From positions 1 to 53,826 of the forward strand of contig JBMNTN010000008.1 in the NCBI GenBank assembly GCA_050945755.1: DNA of 53,826 nt, read 5' to 3'. The stretch is from JAQVXR01 sp050945755 (GTDB taxonomy: Bacteria > Bacillota > Dehalobacteriia > Dehalobacteriales > Dehalobacteriaceae). Every line of letters starts with the position of its first letter. Positions within the stretch are counted from its first letter, which is position 1. This document shows, piece by piece, positions 1 through 7,576 of this stretch. The notes beneath the pieces are model-generated. The model was not told the DNA's origin. It saw only the letters and a list, made by a program, of their open reading frames with translations, and ran no database searches. The translations under genes and the position numbers were made by a program.

Positions 1-939
1 AATCACTGGAATAAAGAATAGTTGGCACCCATAAAGAAAGATAGATAACAAGGCCGTCAAACTGTCCGATCAATCACTGGAATAAAGAATAGTTGGCACG
101 CAAAAGAAATGCCATACTATCCGGATGCACCTAAGGTCCGATCAATCACTGGAATAAAGAATAGTTGGCACTTGGAAAGAACGTACACATCTAATAGATT
201 GGAGAGTGTCCGATCAATCACTGGAATAAAGAATAGTTGGCACTTTCTTCATTTGTGAAAGTTCGCCATCTTCGTTTCCGTCCGATCAATCACTGGAATA
301 AAGAATAGTTGGCACTTTGCCAATTATTCTCTCCCTGGCTTTTGATTTTTGTCCGATCAATCACTGGAATAAAGAATAGTTGGCACGGCGTATAGGCGTT
401 ACATATACCCTCTATTTCTTTGTCCGATCAATCACTGGAATAAAGAATAGTTGGCACCCGATAGGCAGGCTCCCTTGAGAAACCTCTTTTTCCGTCCGAT
501 CAATCACTGGAATAAAGAATAGTTGGCACAGCAAGTTAACTGAGGATTGTGTTCGTGATGGTGAGCGTCCGATCAATCACTGGAATAAAGAATAGTTGGC
601 ACCATGGTATTCTTCTTGAAGTTTTTCAATATCAACTTTGTTTGTCCGATCAATCACTGGAATAAAGAATAGTTGGCACATACAAGCAGGTATTCAAATC
701 CGGAGCTCTCGTCGGTCCGATCAATCACTGGAATAAAGAATAGTTGGCACGACGGAGCACTCGAAACAACCGCGCCGACGCTTGCGGTCCGATCAATCAC
801 TGGAATAAAGAATAGTTGGCACAATGAAGCAATATATTTTGCATACAGATAAACAGGTCCGATCAATCACTGGAATAAAGAATAGTTGGCACCGAAAAAG
901 TTATTGAAGCTTGGAAATTGTCAAATCCGGTCCGATCAA
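1..939 (+). CRISPR. CRISPR array, type V-B-like 36-bp repeat, truncated by left edge
   Basis: Twelve identical 36-bp repeats start at 64, 136, 208, 280, 351, 422, 494, 567, 644, 715, 787 and 857. The 3' 28 nt of another repeat lie at 1-28. Each repeat begins GTCCGATCAATCACTGG and ends AGAATAGTTGGCAC. The thirteen spacers are 34-41 nt and all different. The right end is a truncated repeat (930-939, only GTCCGATCAA), so the leader-distal end is on the right and the leader and any cas genes should lie left of the window. From memory, the GTC..GATCA start and AG.GGCAC end match the Alicyclobacillus Cas12b repeat, hence type V-B. No effector or tracrRNA is visible here. The array itself is certain; the subtype is inference. 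Confidence 0.97.
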
Positions 940-1093
940 CAAAGTTGCCGGAAAGCTGGACATCTAAAGCTTCAATGACACTAATGCCACTGCGGAATTT
1001 GCGACTATAACTGTTTATCTTTACTGCTTTTAAGTAAGAGGCTGATAGGTAACCCAAAATTTTTTGTAGGGTTTTTTCCTGAAATGTCCCCAT
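940..1093 (-). other. Unidentified ORF fragment abutting the array end
   Basis: On the minus strand an open frame starts at ATG 1093 and runs into the CRISPR array, where the repeats supply its last residues and stop. The part outside the array (about 51 residues) reads like protein, with a basic helical stretch followed by SVIEALD. It has no clear ribosome binding site. It may be the 5' part of a mobile-element or other gene truncated at the array boundary. I do not recognise it, and it may be non-coding. Just beyond it, 1127-1145 forms a perfect 8-bp hairpin (AGTCTCCC/GGGAGACT) without a T-run on either strand. Confidence 0.25.
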
Positions 1094-1284
1094 CTACTTT
1101 TCTTTGCTTCTAAGGCCCAGGTTGACAGTCTCCCTACGGGAGACTTAAAATGAGATTGTAATATCGTGGAAAGAAAGACTGCAGATATGGCCAATGATTA
1201 AAAATGGAAGTAAATAAAATCTGTCTTGATAATTAAATATTAAAATATAATTACTAAATTGTAGTTGGGGGATGATGATTTTTC

Positions 1285-1458
1285 ATGAGCAGGGCATTTG
1301 TTAGCGAGAACGATGGCTGGCACCGATGTGTCAAATATATGGAGGATTGCATGATGGCGGATGAAAAAGGTAATTGCATTCTCGATCATTGCCGTCAGCA
1401 CCCGGAAAAAGAGAAGAAAGAGAAAAACCCTTTACCGCAAGAAAAACAACCAAAATGA
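1285..1458 (+). CDS. Small cysteine/histidine-rich protein (57 aa), unknown function
   Basis: The ORF starts at ATG 1285, 14 nt after a GGGG tract, which is a weak ribosome binding site. The 57-residue product has four cysteines (C15, C22, C31, C36) and three histidines in its first 40 residues, then a Lys/Glu/Pro-rich tail. The Cys spacing suggests a small metal-binding or redox protein, but I do not recognise the family. A TATAAT at 1246-1251 lies upstream, but the nearest TTGATA (1226-1231) is only 14 nt away, so the promoter is uncertain. The 340 bp between the CRISPR array and this gene hold nothing else clear. Confidence 0.5.
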   Translation: MSRAFVSENDGWHRCVKYMEDCMMADEKGNCILDHCRQHPEKEKKEKNPLPQEKQPK

Positions 1459-1531
1459 TGCTGGATCTTATCTTGATTTTTACCATAAAATCGAGTAATC
1501 TTAGTTTAGGTTACGAAGGAGGTGTGTAAAG

Positions 1532-1660
1532 ATGTGTATCTATGCCGGGTTGAAAATGGCAGCTGTTCGGATGATACCTGTCATTGATTTTGACTATCGA
1601 GATAAGTATGTCTATTTTAATAAAAATGAAAATCCGGGGAAGGCACATCTTTATTACTAA
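1532..1660 (+). CDS. Small hypothetical protein (42 aa)
   Basis: ATG 1532 is preceded by a very good ribosome binding site (AAGGAGGTG, 1517-1525). The 42-residue product begins MCIYAG and is rich in Tyr and Lys (C-terminus HLYY). It has no predicted membrane segment or signal peptide. It lies 73 bp after the Cys-rich ORF and just before a terminator, so the two small genes may be one transcript. The support is the ribosome binding site and the position; no homologue is recognised. Confidence 0.45.
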   Translation: MCIYAGLKMAAVRMIPVIDFDYRDKYVYFNKNENPGKAHLYY

Positions 1661-1690
1661 CCTTTTATCATAACAATAAGTTGGTATGAA

Positions 1691-1720
1691 AAGACGGTGG
1701 CGTTCTCTATCGTCTTTTTT
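1691..1720 (+). terminator. Intrinsic terminator after the small ORFs
   Basis: AAGACG (1691-1696) pairs with CGTCTT (1711-1716) and is followed by a T-run to 1720. The stem is short but the U-tract is good. It lies between the 42-aa ORF and the MFS gene. Confidence 0.55.
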
Positions 1721-1758
1721 TGTGTCTTCCTTTCCCCAAAATGAAGAAAGGACGAATT

Positions 1759-2967
1759 ATGAATACGAATTTACAAGACAATAATTCTTCATGGAAAAAG
1801 CAGATAGCCTTATTCTTAATCAGCCAAAATATATCGCTATTTGGTTCGTCTGTTGTTAGTTTTTCGATTATCTGGTATATTACCCTGCAAACCTCCTCAG
1901 GGAAATGGGTAATGCTCTTTACCATCTGCTCTTTATTGCCTCAGGTGCTCATTTCTCTTTGGGCCGGCGTCTGGGCGGATCGTTATAACCGCAAATACCT
2001 CATTATGTTGGCAGATGGTTTTATTGCTTTGGCTACACTGGGGCTGGCCATTGCTTTTTGGGTCGGATATGAAAAATTGGAACTCCTTTTGGTAATTTCC
2101 ATTATCCGCTCCATCGGTGCCGGAATTCAGACTCCCGCTGTCAGTGCCTTGTTTCCCCAGATTGTTCCTATGGAAAAGCTGACAAGGGTGCAAGGAATCA
2201 GTCAAACGCTCAATTCTGTGTTAATGCTTCTTTCTCCCGCTGTAGGCGGGGTAGTGCTTGGATCGATGGGTATTTCCCGGGCTTTTATGCTGGATGTGAT
2301 CACCGCTTCAATAGCGATTGCGGTTTTGAGCTTTATTCGGTGCGAAAAGATTTCCAGACCTACGGGAAACGCGTCTGTTATCGCCGAGTTACGTGAGGGG
2401 ATTGCTTATACGCTTAACCATAGACTATTGAGGAGAGTTTTAATTTGTTTTGGGGTATCCTTTTTCCTCGTGACACCGGCGGCGGTGTTAACACCATTAT
2501 TGGTGGAACGCAGCTTCGGTGGTGATGTTTGGCGGCTTACGGCCAATGAAGTGGTCTGGACGGTCGGCTCTTTGATCGGTGGGGCTTTTGTCTCCCTGCG
2601 CGGAGAATTTAAAGATAAAATTCGCACTGCTGCCATTTGTCTGGTGGCATTCGGCGTCACTTTTGCTTTATTGGGTGTCGCCCGTCATTTTACCATTTAT
2701 TTAATAATTATGGGCACTGCCGGTTTCTTCATGCCGATTATCGCCACGGCTCAAACTGTATTGATTCAGGAGAGTGTGGAAGCTTCCATGATGGGACGGG
2801 TGTTTTCTTTGGTGCAAATTGTCACCGGGACCTCTATGCCGGTTGCAATTTTGCTTTTCGGGCCGCTTGCCGATATTGTATCCATCGAATCCATCTTGGT
2901 GGTAACAGGCATATTGCTCGCTGTGGTGGGTGTTTTGTATCAAACTACTAATAAGCAGGTTGTTTGA
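1759..2967 (+). CDS. MFS transporter, MefA/EntS-like efflux family
   Basis: This is a 402-residue integral membrane protein with about 12 hydrophobic segments. The family signature near the N-terminus (SLFGSSVVSFSIIWYI, then the loop GVWADRYNRK between TM2 and TM3) is that of the MFS_3 macrolide-efflux-type exporters. I chose ATG 1759 because AAAGGA lies 7 nt upstream; the in-frame ATGs at 1720 and 1741 have no ribosome binding site and 1720 falls in the terminator. It probably exports a drug or small metabolite by proton antiport. It is monocistronic, with a terminator 186 bp downstream. Substrate unknown. Confidence 0.85.
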   Translation: MNTNLQDNNSSWKKQIALFLISQNISLFGSSVVSFSIIWYITLQTSSGKWVMLFTICSLLPQVLISLWAGVWADRYNRKYLIMLADGFIALATLGLAIAFWVGYEKLELLLVISIIRSIGAGIQTPAVSALFPQIVPMEKLTRVQGISQTLNSVLMLLSPAVGGVVLGSMGISRAFMLDVITASIAIAVLSFIRCEKISRPTGNASVIAELREGIAYTLNHRLLRRVLICFGVSFFLVTPAAVLTPLLVERSFGGDVWRLTANEVVWTVGSLIGGAFVSLRGEFKDKIRTAAICLVAFGVTFALLGVARHFTIYLIIMGTAGFFMPIIATAQTVLIQESVEASMMGRVFSLVQIVTGTSMPVAILLFGPLADIVSIESILVVTGILLAVVGVLYQTTNKQVV

Positions 2968-3152
2968 ATTAGTTAGAGGATCTGCCTTTATATGGGAGAG
3001 AAAACTATATTATTGAGCATTTCTTTGAAATGAGGAATACTTTTTTCTTTGCCTAGAATTAAAGGTGTATTAACATACAATAAGAGTATAATTTAAGTAG
3101 GCAAATAGCTTATTGCGAAACGATAAAACACATGTTAAAATCGGTAAATATA

Positions 3153-3186
3153 AAGAGGATAGCCAAGTTGGTATCCTCTTTTTTTG
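3153..3186 (+). terminator. Strong intrinsic terminator
   Basis: AAGAGGATA (3153-3161) pairs perfectly with TATCCTCTT (3172-3180) and is followed by T5. It sits between the MFS gene and the convergent usp gene. The 185 bp between the MFS stop and this hairpin carry no ORF, so the hairpin could also end a small RNA. On the minus strand the downstream T-tract is weaker. Confidence 0.75.
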
Positions 3187-3254
3187 AAATAATATTCAAT
3201 TAATTGGTGAAGAAATTTGGTTTCGAACCATCTCCTTGTGACACACTGAAAATC

Positions 3255-3677
3255 TTACTTTGAAATAAAAACCGGACAATGTGCACGAGACAATACTTTA
3301 TTGGTTACACTTCCTAAAACAAAACTAGATACGGCATTCAAGCCTCGACTTCCCATAACTATTACTTTTATTCCGTTTTGTTCTGCTTCTTGGCAAATGA
3401 TATCAGCTGCATCGCCGCTTAAAGTTTTTGTAGTATACTTAACACCGGCTTCTTTAAATTTTGCTGCTCCCTGTGCAATAACTTTCTCGGCTTTTTCAGT
3501 AAGCTCTTTTTCTAAGTCAGATGCGGAAAAGACTACTCTACTCCTGGTATTAACGTTAGAAAATACATAAAGAATCTCTACTTCAGTGTCATCAATTTTT
3601 GCTAGTTTTATAGCGATATCAGCTGCTTTCAACGAATGTTCCGAACCGTCGATTGGAAGTAGAATTTTATCAAACAT
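3255..3677 (-). CDS. Universal stress protein (UspA family)
   Basis: The 140-residue cytoplasmic protein starts MFDKILLPIDGSEHS, the classic UspA beginning, and ends with the ATP-binding motif: GSRG, then LGSVTNKVLSRAHCPVFI (the G-2x-G-9x-G-S/T pattern). This predicts an ATP-binding Usp dimer. I chose ATG 3677 because AAAGGAG lies 8 nt upstream; the in-frame ATG at 3683 is too close to that site and longer versions lack one. A promoter (TTGTTC, 16 nt, TATAAG) lies upstream on the same strand. Its client process is not revealed by its neighbours. Confidence 0.93.
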   Translation of the reverse strand: MFDKILLPIDGSEHSLKAADIAIKLAKIDDTEVEILYVFSNVNTRSRVVFSASDLEKELTEKAEKVIAQGAAKFKEAGVKYTTKTLSGDAADIICQEAEQNGIKVIVMGSRGLNAVSSFVLGSVTNKVLSRAHCPVFISK

Positions 3678-3705
3678 CCTCATCACTCCTTTGGGGGATT
3701 TATAT

Positions 3706-3733
3706 CTTATAGTAATATATACCACCTGAACAA
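3706..3733 (-). promoter_or_regulatory. Probable promoter of usp
   Basis: On the minus strand a -35 box TTGTTC (3733-3728) and a -10 box TATAAG (3711-3706) are 16 nt apart, about 30 nt upstream of the usp start codon. Confidence 0.45.
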
Positions 3734-3987
3734 GTAATTTCCTTTATAATTTTTTGTAGTTTTTTACATTTTCATGTTTCATTAATTATAATGATGTTTC
3801 AAAAAATACTTCCATCCGGTGATCTGTTTGCGGGAGCAAAAAGGATCGGTTATGGCTGCTTTTTTATTTTGTGGGGAGCTTCTTAACCAATTCTTCACTT
3901 TTTGTAAATAAGCAAGTGCTTTTTCCGATTGTTCTATCTCATTTGCAATTTAATGTACATAAAAACATATTAACCCTACATCAGGGC

Positions 3988-4017
3988 TTGACTTTAATAA
4001 TAAATAGCACATATAAT
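3988..4017 (+). promoter_or_regulatory. Probable promoter of the OPT transporter gene
   Basis: TTGACT (3988-3993) and TATAAT (4012-4017) are 18 nt apart, giving an inferred start near 4024 and a leader of about 50 nt. This supports ATG 4075 as the start of the OPT gene: the in-frame GTG at 3871 lies upstream of the promoter. The rest of 3734-3987 shows nothing else clear. Confidence 0.65.
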
Positions 4018-4074
4018 CTAAACGTCGAACAATTGATATTCATTGAAGATTACAATATAAAAAGGTGGATTTTA

Positions 4075-5724
4075 ATGGCTGAGAAACATAAAGGCGTAAA
4101 ATACGCCACAAACTTTCGTGAACAGTTTACTTTTCGAGGTATGTTTATTGGGGCAATTGGTGCAATTATACTCACCATGAGTTCTATGTATGTTGCTCTA
4201 AAGTTGGGTGCTCTTCCTTGGCCGATTATTTTTGTCGCTCTCGTGTCTATGTGCTTTCTCAAAGTGTTAGGCAACACAAATATTAATGAGATCAATGTTA
4301 CTCATACCGCTATGTCTGCCGGAGCAATGACCGCCGGAGGCTTAGCTTTTACTATTCCTGGCATTTATATGCTGGAACCGGAAGCAGACCTTAGTATGAT
4401 CGTACTTTTTTTTGTGGTCTTAGGTGGTGTTATCCTGGGGCTGATTTTTACCGCACTGATCAGGAGACACTTTATTGTTGCTCAAAACCTGCCCTATCCC
4501 ATGGGACAGGCTGCCGCAGAAACATTGATCGTTGGTGATGAGGGCGGGAAAAAATCCATTACTCTGTTTTCATCATTAGGCATTGCCGCACTGTTTACCG
4601 CTCTCAGAGACTGGTTTTTGGTAATACCGGGCACATTAATGAATTCTCGCTTACTTGCGCAAGGCGTAAGTGGCGGCATCTGGCTCTCGCCCATGCTCAT
4701 TGCAGTTGGCTATATCATTGGCCCGCTGTTTATTGGTGTTTGGTTTCTTGGAGCCATTATCGGCGACTTTGGCATCATTCTGGGCGGCACAGCTTGGGGC
4801 TGGTGGGATGCAGAAACTGCTGCCGCCATCAAGAAGTCTCTGGGTATCGGCCTCATGGTTGGAACGGGAATCGGCATTATTATTAAAGGCATCATTCCCA
4901 AAGCAAAAGAAATATTTGGGCCGATGTTTAAAAGAGGGTCCGTTTCCGGTGGCCTGATCAATCTAAGATGGGCTCCGCCGATGATGGTCATCCTGGCTTT
5001 TATCTTTACCACAATTTGTCATATGGGTGTGGTAGCCAGTATTATTACCATTCTTGGTGTATGGCTCGCTACTTCCATGTCCGCTCAGGTTGTCGGGCAG
5101 TCGGGGATCAACCCCATGGAAGTATTCGGGATTATTATTCTCTTGGTAGCAAAAGCTGTTTCTAATCTGGGACATATGGAGGCATTCTTAGTTGCCGCTG
5201 TTGTCGCCATCGCTTGTGGTCTGGCCGGAGATATTATGAATGATTTTAAGGCCGGACACATATTAAACTCCGATCCCAAAGCACAATGGCTGGGGGAATG
5301 TATCGGCGGTTTAGTTGGTGCCGTTGTATCCGTAGGTGTTTTCTATGTGATTCTTAAGGCTTATGGACCCACTGCCTTTGGTGACCCTGATTTATTTATC
5401 GCCCCGCAAGCCGGCATGGTAGCAGCCATGGTCGGGGGCATTCCTCATCTTACATCATTCTGGATTGGCCTTGTGCTAGGCTGTCTCTTATATGTAGCCA
5501 ACTTCCCGGTGATGACCTTGGGACTGGGTGTTTATCTGCCATTTTATTTATCTGCCACTGCTTTTCTGGGCGGGGTGTTGAAACTCATTGTCCAAAAAAC
5601 TAATCCCGCATGGGATCGTGAAGGAGATGGCATGATAATTGCATCCGGCCTCTTGGGCGGAGAAGCTGTTGTCGGCGTAATCATTGCCTTGATCCAGGCA
5701 ATACAGGGAATGAGTGCCTTATAA
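4075..5724 (+). CDS. OPT-family oligopeptide transporter
   Basis: This is a 549-residue polytopic membrane protein with about 14 hydrophobic segments. Recognisable OPT features are the N-terminal basic segment then FRGMFIGAIGAIILT, the loop LPYPMGQAAAETL, and the C-terminal block with PVMTLGLGVYLPFYLS. OPT proteins import small peptides or metal-peptide chelates by proton symport. ATG 4075 has AAGGTGG 7 nt upstream and follows a good promoter. A peptidase gene lies 168 bp downstream on the same strand, which suggests peptide uptake and breakdown, but a hairpin separates the two. Whether it carries peptides or iron complexes cannot be told. Confidence 0.92.
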   Translation: MAEKHKGVKYATNFREQFTFRGMFIGAIGAIILTMSSMYVALKLGALPWPIIFVALVSMCFLKVLGNTNINEINVTHTAMSAGAMTAGGLAFTIPGIYMLEPEADLSMIVLFFVVLGGVILGLIFTALIRRHFIVAQNLPYPMGQAAAETLIVGDEGGKKSITLFSSLGIAALFTALRDWFLVIPGTLMNSRLLAQGVSGGIWLSPMLIAVGYIIGPLFIGVWFLGAIIGDFGIILGGTAWGWWDAETAAAIKKSLGIGLMVGTGIGIIIKGIIPKAKEIFGPMFKRGSVSGGLINLRWAPPMMVILAFIFTTICHMGVVASIITILGVWLATSMSAQVVGQSGINPMEVFGIIILLVAKAVSNLGHMEAFLVAAVVAIACGLAGDIMNDFKAGHILNSDPKAQWLGECIGGLVGAVVSVGVFYVILKAYGPTAFGDPDLFIAPQAGMVAAMVGGIPHLTSFWIGLVLGCLLYVANFPVMTLGLGVYLPFYLSATAFLGGVLKLIVQKTNPAWDREGDGMIIASGLLGGEAVVGVIIALIQAIQGMSAL

Positions 5725-5760
5725 TACATAGCAGTATGAAATTTTATATCAATTAATTGG

Positions 5761-5786
5761 CAGAACAGACGAAATAGGCTGTTCTG
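5761..5786 (+). terminator. Hairpin after the OPT gene
   Basis: CAGAACAG (5761-5768) pairs perfectly with CTGTTCTG (5779-5786). The following TTCATTTATTT is only a loose T-tract, so this may be a weak terminator allowing read-through into the peptidase gene. Confidence 0.5.
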
Positions 5787-5892
5787 TTCATTTATTTATG
5801 AAAAATCCTTGTGGGGTTTTAAGTTAAAAGTCGCGTAATTATTTGCATTGATAATTTATATTCTCTGAGTGACCAAGGGAAGGTGGATACAT

Positions 5893-6855
5893 ATGAAGGA
5901 GATAAAAATTACAGATATTAAAAGTATTAAGGTTGGCCATGCCCAGGATTTAGTGGGAGGTTCCGGCTGTACGGTAATTATCTGTGAAAAAGGGGCGTGG
6001 GCAGGGGTTGATGTCAGAGGGGGCGCACCTGCTTCCAGGGAAACAGACCTCTTAAAGTCTGTCAATATGGTGGAAAAAATTCATGCGGTGATGCTCTCCG
6101 GCGGGAGCGCTTATGGCCTGGATGCCGCATCAGGTGCCATGGCGTATTTAGAAGAAAAAGGTGTGGGCTTTGATGTGGGTGTGGGAGTGGTTCCCATTGT
6201 CTGCGCAGCCTCTTTGTTCGATTTAATTGTCGGGGATCCTAAATTCAGGCCGGACAAGGAGATGGGCTATGAAGCCTGTAAAAATGCCGGGAACGGGCCG
6301 GTAGCGGAAGGGAACGTGGGCGCAGGGACCGGTGCTACCGTGGGAAAATTTCTTGGAACTGAATATATGATGAAAGGCGGACTGGGCACCTTCGCCCTGC
6401 AGGTAGGAGATTTGCAGGTGGGTGCAATAGTCGCTGTCAATACCCTCGGTGATGTGGTGGATGTGGATACCGGGAAAAGAATTGCCGGTCTGCTTAATGA
6501 GGACAAGACCAAACTTTCCAATACTGAAGAAATGATGTATGCCCAGTATGCCCATGATAAAAATATTTTCAGCGGCAACACCACTTTAGGATGTGTTGTA
6601 ACTAACGCAAAGCTCACCAAAACCCAGGCAAATAAGATTGCATCCATCGCCCATAACGGGTTGGCAAGAGCGCTCAGACCGGTACACACCATGTCGGACG
6701 GAGATACCGTCTTTGCCATGGCGACCGGTGAGATTGAAGTGATGCCCGATGCCGTCGGTGCTCTTGCCGTGGAAGTTATGGCAAGAGCCATCAATCGTGC
6801 CGTGCGCACAGCCGAGCCAGCTTATGGCTTAAAAGCTGCCCGGGATTTTGAGTAA
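5893..6855 (+). CDS. P1 (S58) family peptidase, DmpA/NylC-like
   Basis: The 320-residue protein belongs to the N-terminal-nucleophile DmpA/NylC superfamily. Members cleave themselves into alpha and beta chains and then act as aminopeptidases or amide hydrolases. Visible features are VGHAQD near the N-terminus, the Gly-rich MLSGGSAYGLDAASG segment, GNVGAGTGATVGK, and SGNTTLGCVVTNA. In the last, N229-T230 matches the Asn-Thr autocleavage site of the nylon-oligomer hydrolase NylC rather than a Gly-Ser site. The start is ATG 5893 with AAGGTGG upstream. It probably works on peptides brought in by the OPT protein; the substrate is inferred from context only. Confidence 0.88.
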   Translation: MKEIKITDIKSIKVGHAQDLVGGSGCTVIICEKGAWAGVDVRGGAPASRETDLLKSVNMVEKIHAVMLSGGSAYGLDAASGAMAYLEEKGVGFDVGVGVVPIVCAASLFDLIVGDPKFRPDKEMGYEACKNAGNGPVAEGNVGAGTGATVGKFLGTEYMMKGGLGTFALQVGDLQVGAIVAVNTLGDVVDVDTGKRIAGLLNEDKTKLSNTEEMMYAQYAHDKNIFSGNTTLGCVVTNAKLTKTQANKIASIAHNGLARALRPVHTMSDGDTVFAMATGEIEVMPDAVGALAVEVMARAINRAVRTAEPAYGLKAARDFE

Positions 6856-6877
6856 CTTCTGCTTATTAAATAACCTC

Positions 6878-6907
6878 TTGACAAAAGAAAAGGTTAAGAA
6901 TTATATT
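6878..6907 (+). promoter_or_regulatory. Probable promoter of the rrf2/iscR-like gene
   Basis: A consensus TTGACA (6878-6883) and TATATT (6902-6907) are 18 nt apart. Just downstream, GTAGGAAT (6930-6937) recurs upstream of nifS at 7477-7484, so it is a candidate half-site for the Rrf2 regulator. Confidence 0.6.
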
Positions 6908-6980
6908 GTATATAAACATAATAAACTTAGTAGGAATTAAAGTGCCTTGGTGTTTTTAAATAAAAGTGAGGTGGTGTGGG

Positions 6981-7418
6981 ATGCACATCTCAACTAAAGG
7001 AAGATACGGATTGAGAGCGATGCTCGATATATCATTAAACCATGGGAAAGATCCGATTACTTTAAATAATATTGCCCAACGGCAAGGTTTATCCGAAGGT
7101 TATCTGGAGCAGTTGATGATCCCTCTAAAGAGAAGCGGGTTGGTACGCAGTATGCGGGGAGCTCAAGGCGGATATATTCTGGCCAGAAAACCTTCTGATA
7201 TTACTGTTGGTGAGATAATTCGTGCTTTAGAAGGTCCTATCTCTCCCGTAGCCTGTGTAAGCGAGGATTACCCGGAAGAGTGTGAACGTGCAGATTCTTG
7301 TGTCACTCGTATTGTTTGGGCAAAACTGCGGGATTCTGTGGCTGAAGTGCTTGATTCGTTTTCATTAGAGGATCTGGTGCAAGAATCAAATAAATACAGA
7401 CTGCAATCTAAAGAATAA
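6981..7418 (+). CDS. iscR: Rrf2-family, IscR-like Fe-S-responsive regulator
   Basis: The 145-residue DNA-binding protein has the Rrf2 start (MHISTKGRYGLRAMLDI), a winged helix with GLSEGYLEQLMIPLKRSGLV, and the wing SMRGAQGGYILAR. Three cysteines (C92, C101, C107) lie where IscR holds its Fe-S cluster (C92, C98, C104 in E. coli), so it is probably a cluster sensor rather than a CymR that lacks them. ATG 6981 follows GAGGTGG. It heads the nifS-iscU-cysK block, which it likely represses, with a terminator-like hairpin before nifS. A frameshifted relic of a second copy's C-terminal part lies at 10306-10358. Confidence 0.88.
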   Translation: MHISTKGRYGLRAMLDISLNHGKDPITLNNIAQRQGLSEGYLEQLMIPLKRSGLVRSMRGAQGGYILARKPSDITVGEIIRALEGPISPVACVSEDYPEECERADSCVTRIVWAKLRDSVAEVLDSFSLEDLVQESNKYRLQSKE

Positions 7419-7431
7419 TTTTTTGGGAATC

Positions 7432-7452
7432 ACCCCGGGAAGGGGTTTTTTT
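7432..7452 (+). terminator. Short terminator between rrf2 and nifS
   Basis: ACCCC (7432-7436) pairs with GGGGT (7442-7446), followed by a T-run to 7452. A second perfect hairpin, CCTTTGAT/ATCAAAGG (7504-7528), lies further on in the nifS leader. Confidence 0.5.
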
Positions 7453-7576
7453 CGGGAGTCTAACCCTAGTATAAAGGTAGGAATAATAGGGATATGAACA
7501 AGCCCTTTGATCTTGCGATAATCAAAGGCGGTTAATGAGAAATTACCAAAAAAATACTTTGAGGAGTTGAATCGAA

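Noticed and set aside
654..866. Minus-strand open frame of about 70 codons inside the CRISPR array
   Set aside because: It is a translation of the repeats and spacers (the same repeat-derived peptide recurs) and has no ribosome binding site.
1226..1251. Promoter TTGATA/TATAAT before the 57-aa ORF
   Set aside because: The boxes are only 14 nt apart, too close for a standard promoter; only the TATAAT is convincing.
3871..4074. GTG start giving the OPT transporter 68 extra residues
   Set aside because: A good promoter (3988-4017) lies downstream of that GTG and ATG 4075 has its own ribosome binding site; the extra residues do not look like an OPT N-terminus.
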